Below are positions 63,290 through 64,000 of a stretch of 64,000 nucleotides of DNA, piece after piece; within the stretch, counting starts at the first letter, position 1; every line of letters starts with the position of its first letter. The translations under genes and the position numbers were made by a program. Where the stretch lies: NCBI GenBank assembly GCA_020086605.1, contig JACBWW010000021.1, positions 3,075,708-3,139,707 of the forward strand. The letters are read 5' to 3'. The notes beneath the pieces were generated by a model. It was not told where the DNA came from. It saw only the letters and a list, made by a program, of their open reading frames with translations, and made no database searches. The stretch is from Lanius collurio (taxonomy: Eukaryota; Chordata; Aves; Passeriformes; Laniidae).

Positions 63290-63668
63290 CAACAGGAGCA
63301 GCCGAGGGCCCTCGGCCTGTTCAGCCAGGAGGCTGAGGGGCGAACTCACTGCAGCTTCTCCCCGAGGGGCAGCGCAGGGGCAGGCACTGATCTCTGCTCT
63401 GTGACCAGGAACAGGGCCCGAGGGAACGGCCGGAGAAGTCAGGGCAGGGTAGAGCTGAGTATCAGGAAAAGGCTTTTCCCCAGAGGCTGGTCGCGCCCTG
63501 AACACGCCTCCCCGGGGCAGCGGGCACAACACCAAGGCAGACAAAGTTCCAGGAGCGTTTGGACAACGCTGTCGGGCACACGGCGTGACTCTTGCGATGT
63601 TCCATGTGCGGCCGGGAGCTGGATTCGATGCTCCTTCGGCTCCCGCCCTCACTCCGGCCGTTCTGTGG
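63290..63668 (+). mobile_element. GC- and CpG-rich CR1 3' end inside the CpG island
   Basis: The sequence follows CR1 in order. It starts with GAGGCTGAGGGGCGA, then GGCAGGCACTGATCTCTGCT (63,380-63,400), GGAAAAGGCTTTTCCCCAGA, AGCGTTTGGACAACGCTGTC, TCGATGCTCCTTCGG, and ends in TTCTGTGG, a worn terminal repeat. Compared with CR1 wording I remember, many positions have changed toward G, C and CpG (for example cacatggtgtgac to CACACGGCGTGAC). The fragment ends within about 100 bases of the predicted core promoter. Confidence 0.85.
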
Positions 63669-63669
63669 C

Positions 63670-63804
63670 GCTGCCCCGCCCGCCCTCACGGCGGCGCGAG
63701 CCTCGCCCCGCCCCTCCTCGCGCGCAGCCCACGCACGCGCCCGAGTGTCCGAGCCCCGCGCGGCTGGGACTGTCACGTGACTCGGGCGGCGGATGCGGTT
63801 CCGG
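63670..63804 (+). promoter_or_regulatory. Candidate core promoter and short first exon
   Basis: GC boxes lie at 63,673-63,684 and 63,705-63,714 (GCCCCGCCCC). GTCACGTGAC, the CLEAR/USF E-box, is at 63772-63781, and an ETS-type TTCCGG core at 63799-63804. There is no TATA box, as is usual for CpG-island promoters. An ATG at 63793 is followed by three codons and then GTGAGC at 63805, a good splice donor, so a very short coding first exon is possible. The exon may equally be untranslated. The gene cannot be identified. The plus strand is preferred because of the donors. Confidence 0.5.
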
Positions 63805-63828
63805 GTGAGCGCGGGCGCGCAGCGCAGC

Positions 63829-63852
63829 GCGGCCCTTCCCGCGGCCCTTCCC
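63829..63852. repeat. 12-bp tandem duplication in the CpG island
   Basis: GCGGCCCTTCCC is repeated exactly at 63829-63840 and 63841-63852, followed by a partial third copy (GCGGCCC). It may be polymorphic. Confidence 0.9.
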
Positions 63853-63874
63853 GCGGCCCGGCCTCACTCCCACT

Positions 63875-63890
63875 CCCGCCAGGTACGGCT
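63875..63890 (+). other. Second candidate splice donor
   Basis: CCCGCCAG followed by GTACGG gives a candidate exon end at 63882. If it is used instead of, or in addition to, the GTGAGC donor at 63805, the gene would have alternative first exons. No downstream acceptor lies in the window, so neither choice can be tested here. Confidence 0.3.
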
Positions 63891-63895
63891 GCAGA

Positions 63896-63917
63896 GGGGC
63901 GGGAGCGCCGGGCTGGG
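63896..63917 (+). promoter_or_regulatory. Potential G-quadruplex
   Basis: Four G tracts of three or more (63896-63899, 63901-63903, 63910-63912, 63915-63917) are separated by loops of 1, 6 and 2 bases and meet the usual G3+N1-7 rule. It sits just downstream of the candidate transcription start, where such structures often lie in CpG-island promoters. Confidence 0.6.
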
Positions 63918-64000
63918 ACCCAGGAGCTGCGGTCGGGGCGAGGCGGGGCCGCGGCCCGGCCGCAGGTGCTCAGCGGGCGGCGGGCTCAGCGCTGTGGCCT

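Larger units (their letters stand above)
63100..64000. promoter_or_regulatory. CpG island, continues past the right edge
   Basis: GC content and CpG density rise abruptly near 63,100. CpG is dense throughout; for example, 12 CpG dinucleotides fall in the 60 bases 63,781-63,840. In vertebrates this marks a promoter, usually of a housekeeping or developmental gene. The island includes a palindromic homeodomain site GCTAATTAGC at 63190-63199, a CR1 fragment, and a core promoter segment. Frames of up to 191 codons on both strands here reflect the scarcity of AT-rich stop codons. Confidence 0.92.

Noticed and set aside
63191..63873. Frames of up to 191 codons in the CpG island
   Set aside because: Open frames on both strands are expected where stop codons are scarce in GC-rich DNA. 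Part of the region is CR1. The peptides are dominated by low-complexity Arg, Pro, Ala and Gly.
1..64000. CRISPR arrays, bacterial operons, prophage or plasmid systems
   Set aside because: The base composition, CR1 elements, CpG island and lack of dense coding show vertebrate nuclear DNA. No spaced direct-repeat array exists.

Overview
The window looks like a stretch of bird nuclear genome. It is AT-rich and has no protein-coding gene, tRNA, rRNA or CRISPR array that I can recognise in its first 63 kb. The clearest organism marker is five decayed CR1 LINE 3' ends. The best-preserved one still ends in the CR1-type ATTCTRTGA terminal repeats. There are also two fragments of what I take to be an avian ERVL-type LTR. 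Recognisable transposable elements add up to roughly 2.6 kb (about 4%), a low load that fits a bird. The species cannot be fixed from the sequence alone.

Layout. Positions 1-40,900 are mostly unique intergenic or intronic DNA. It contains several blocks, judged by composition and motif content, that resemble conserved non-coding elements: about 60-560, 7,060-7,400, 21,010-21,790, 24,000-24,290, 28,290-28,620 and 37,010-37,990. A minus-strand CR1 relic lies at about 15,498-15,655. Two copies of one LTR segment lie 2.7 kb apart, at 30,872-31,060 and inside 33,500-34,175. Positions 40,950-43,890 hold a cluster of three CR1 3' ends in mixed orientation. From 43,900 to 59,700 the sequence is unique and AT-rich again, with more enhancer-like blocks and several short tandem duplications. 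Positions 60,240-60,640 hold a strongly G-over-C skewed, degenerate repeat.

From about 63,100 to the right edge the composition changes sharply to a CpG island. It carries a palindromic CLEAR/USF-type E-box, Sp1-type GC boxes, an ETS core and two candidate splice donors. I read this as the promoter and first exon of an unidentified gene running off the right edge, probably on the plus strand. A GC- and CpG-rich CR1 fragment lies directly against it at about 63,290-63,668 and makes up much of the upstream half of the island.

Interpretation. The window appears to be a regulatory or gene-poor landscape ending in one promoter. The enhancer-like blocks could serve that gene or a neighbour outside the window; nothing here shows which. 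I found no convincing new biological system. The observations most worth testing are the CR1/CpG-island junction, the CLEAR-box promoter, the 37-38 kb candidate enhancer, the skewed 60 kb repeat, and a 20-22 bp TAATT-containing repeat motif found at two sites.
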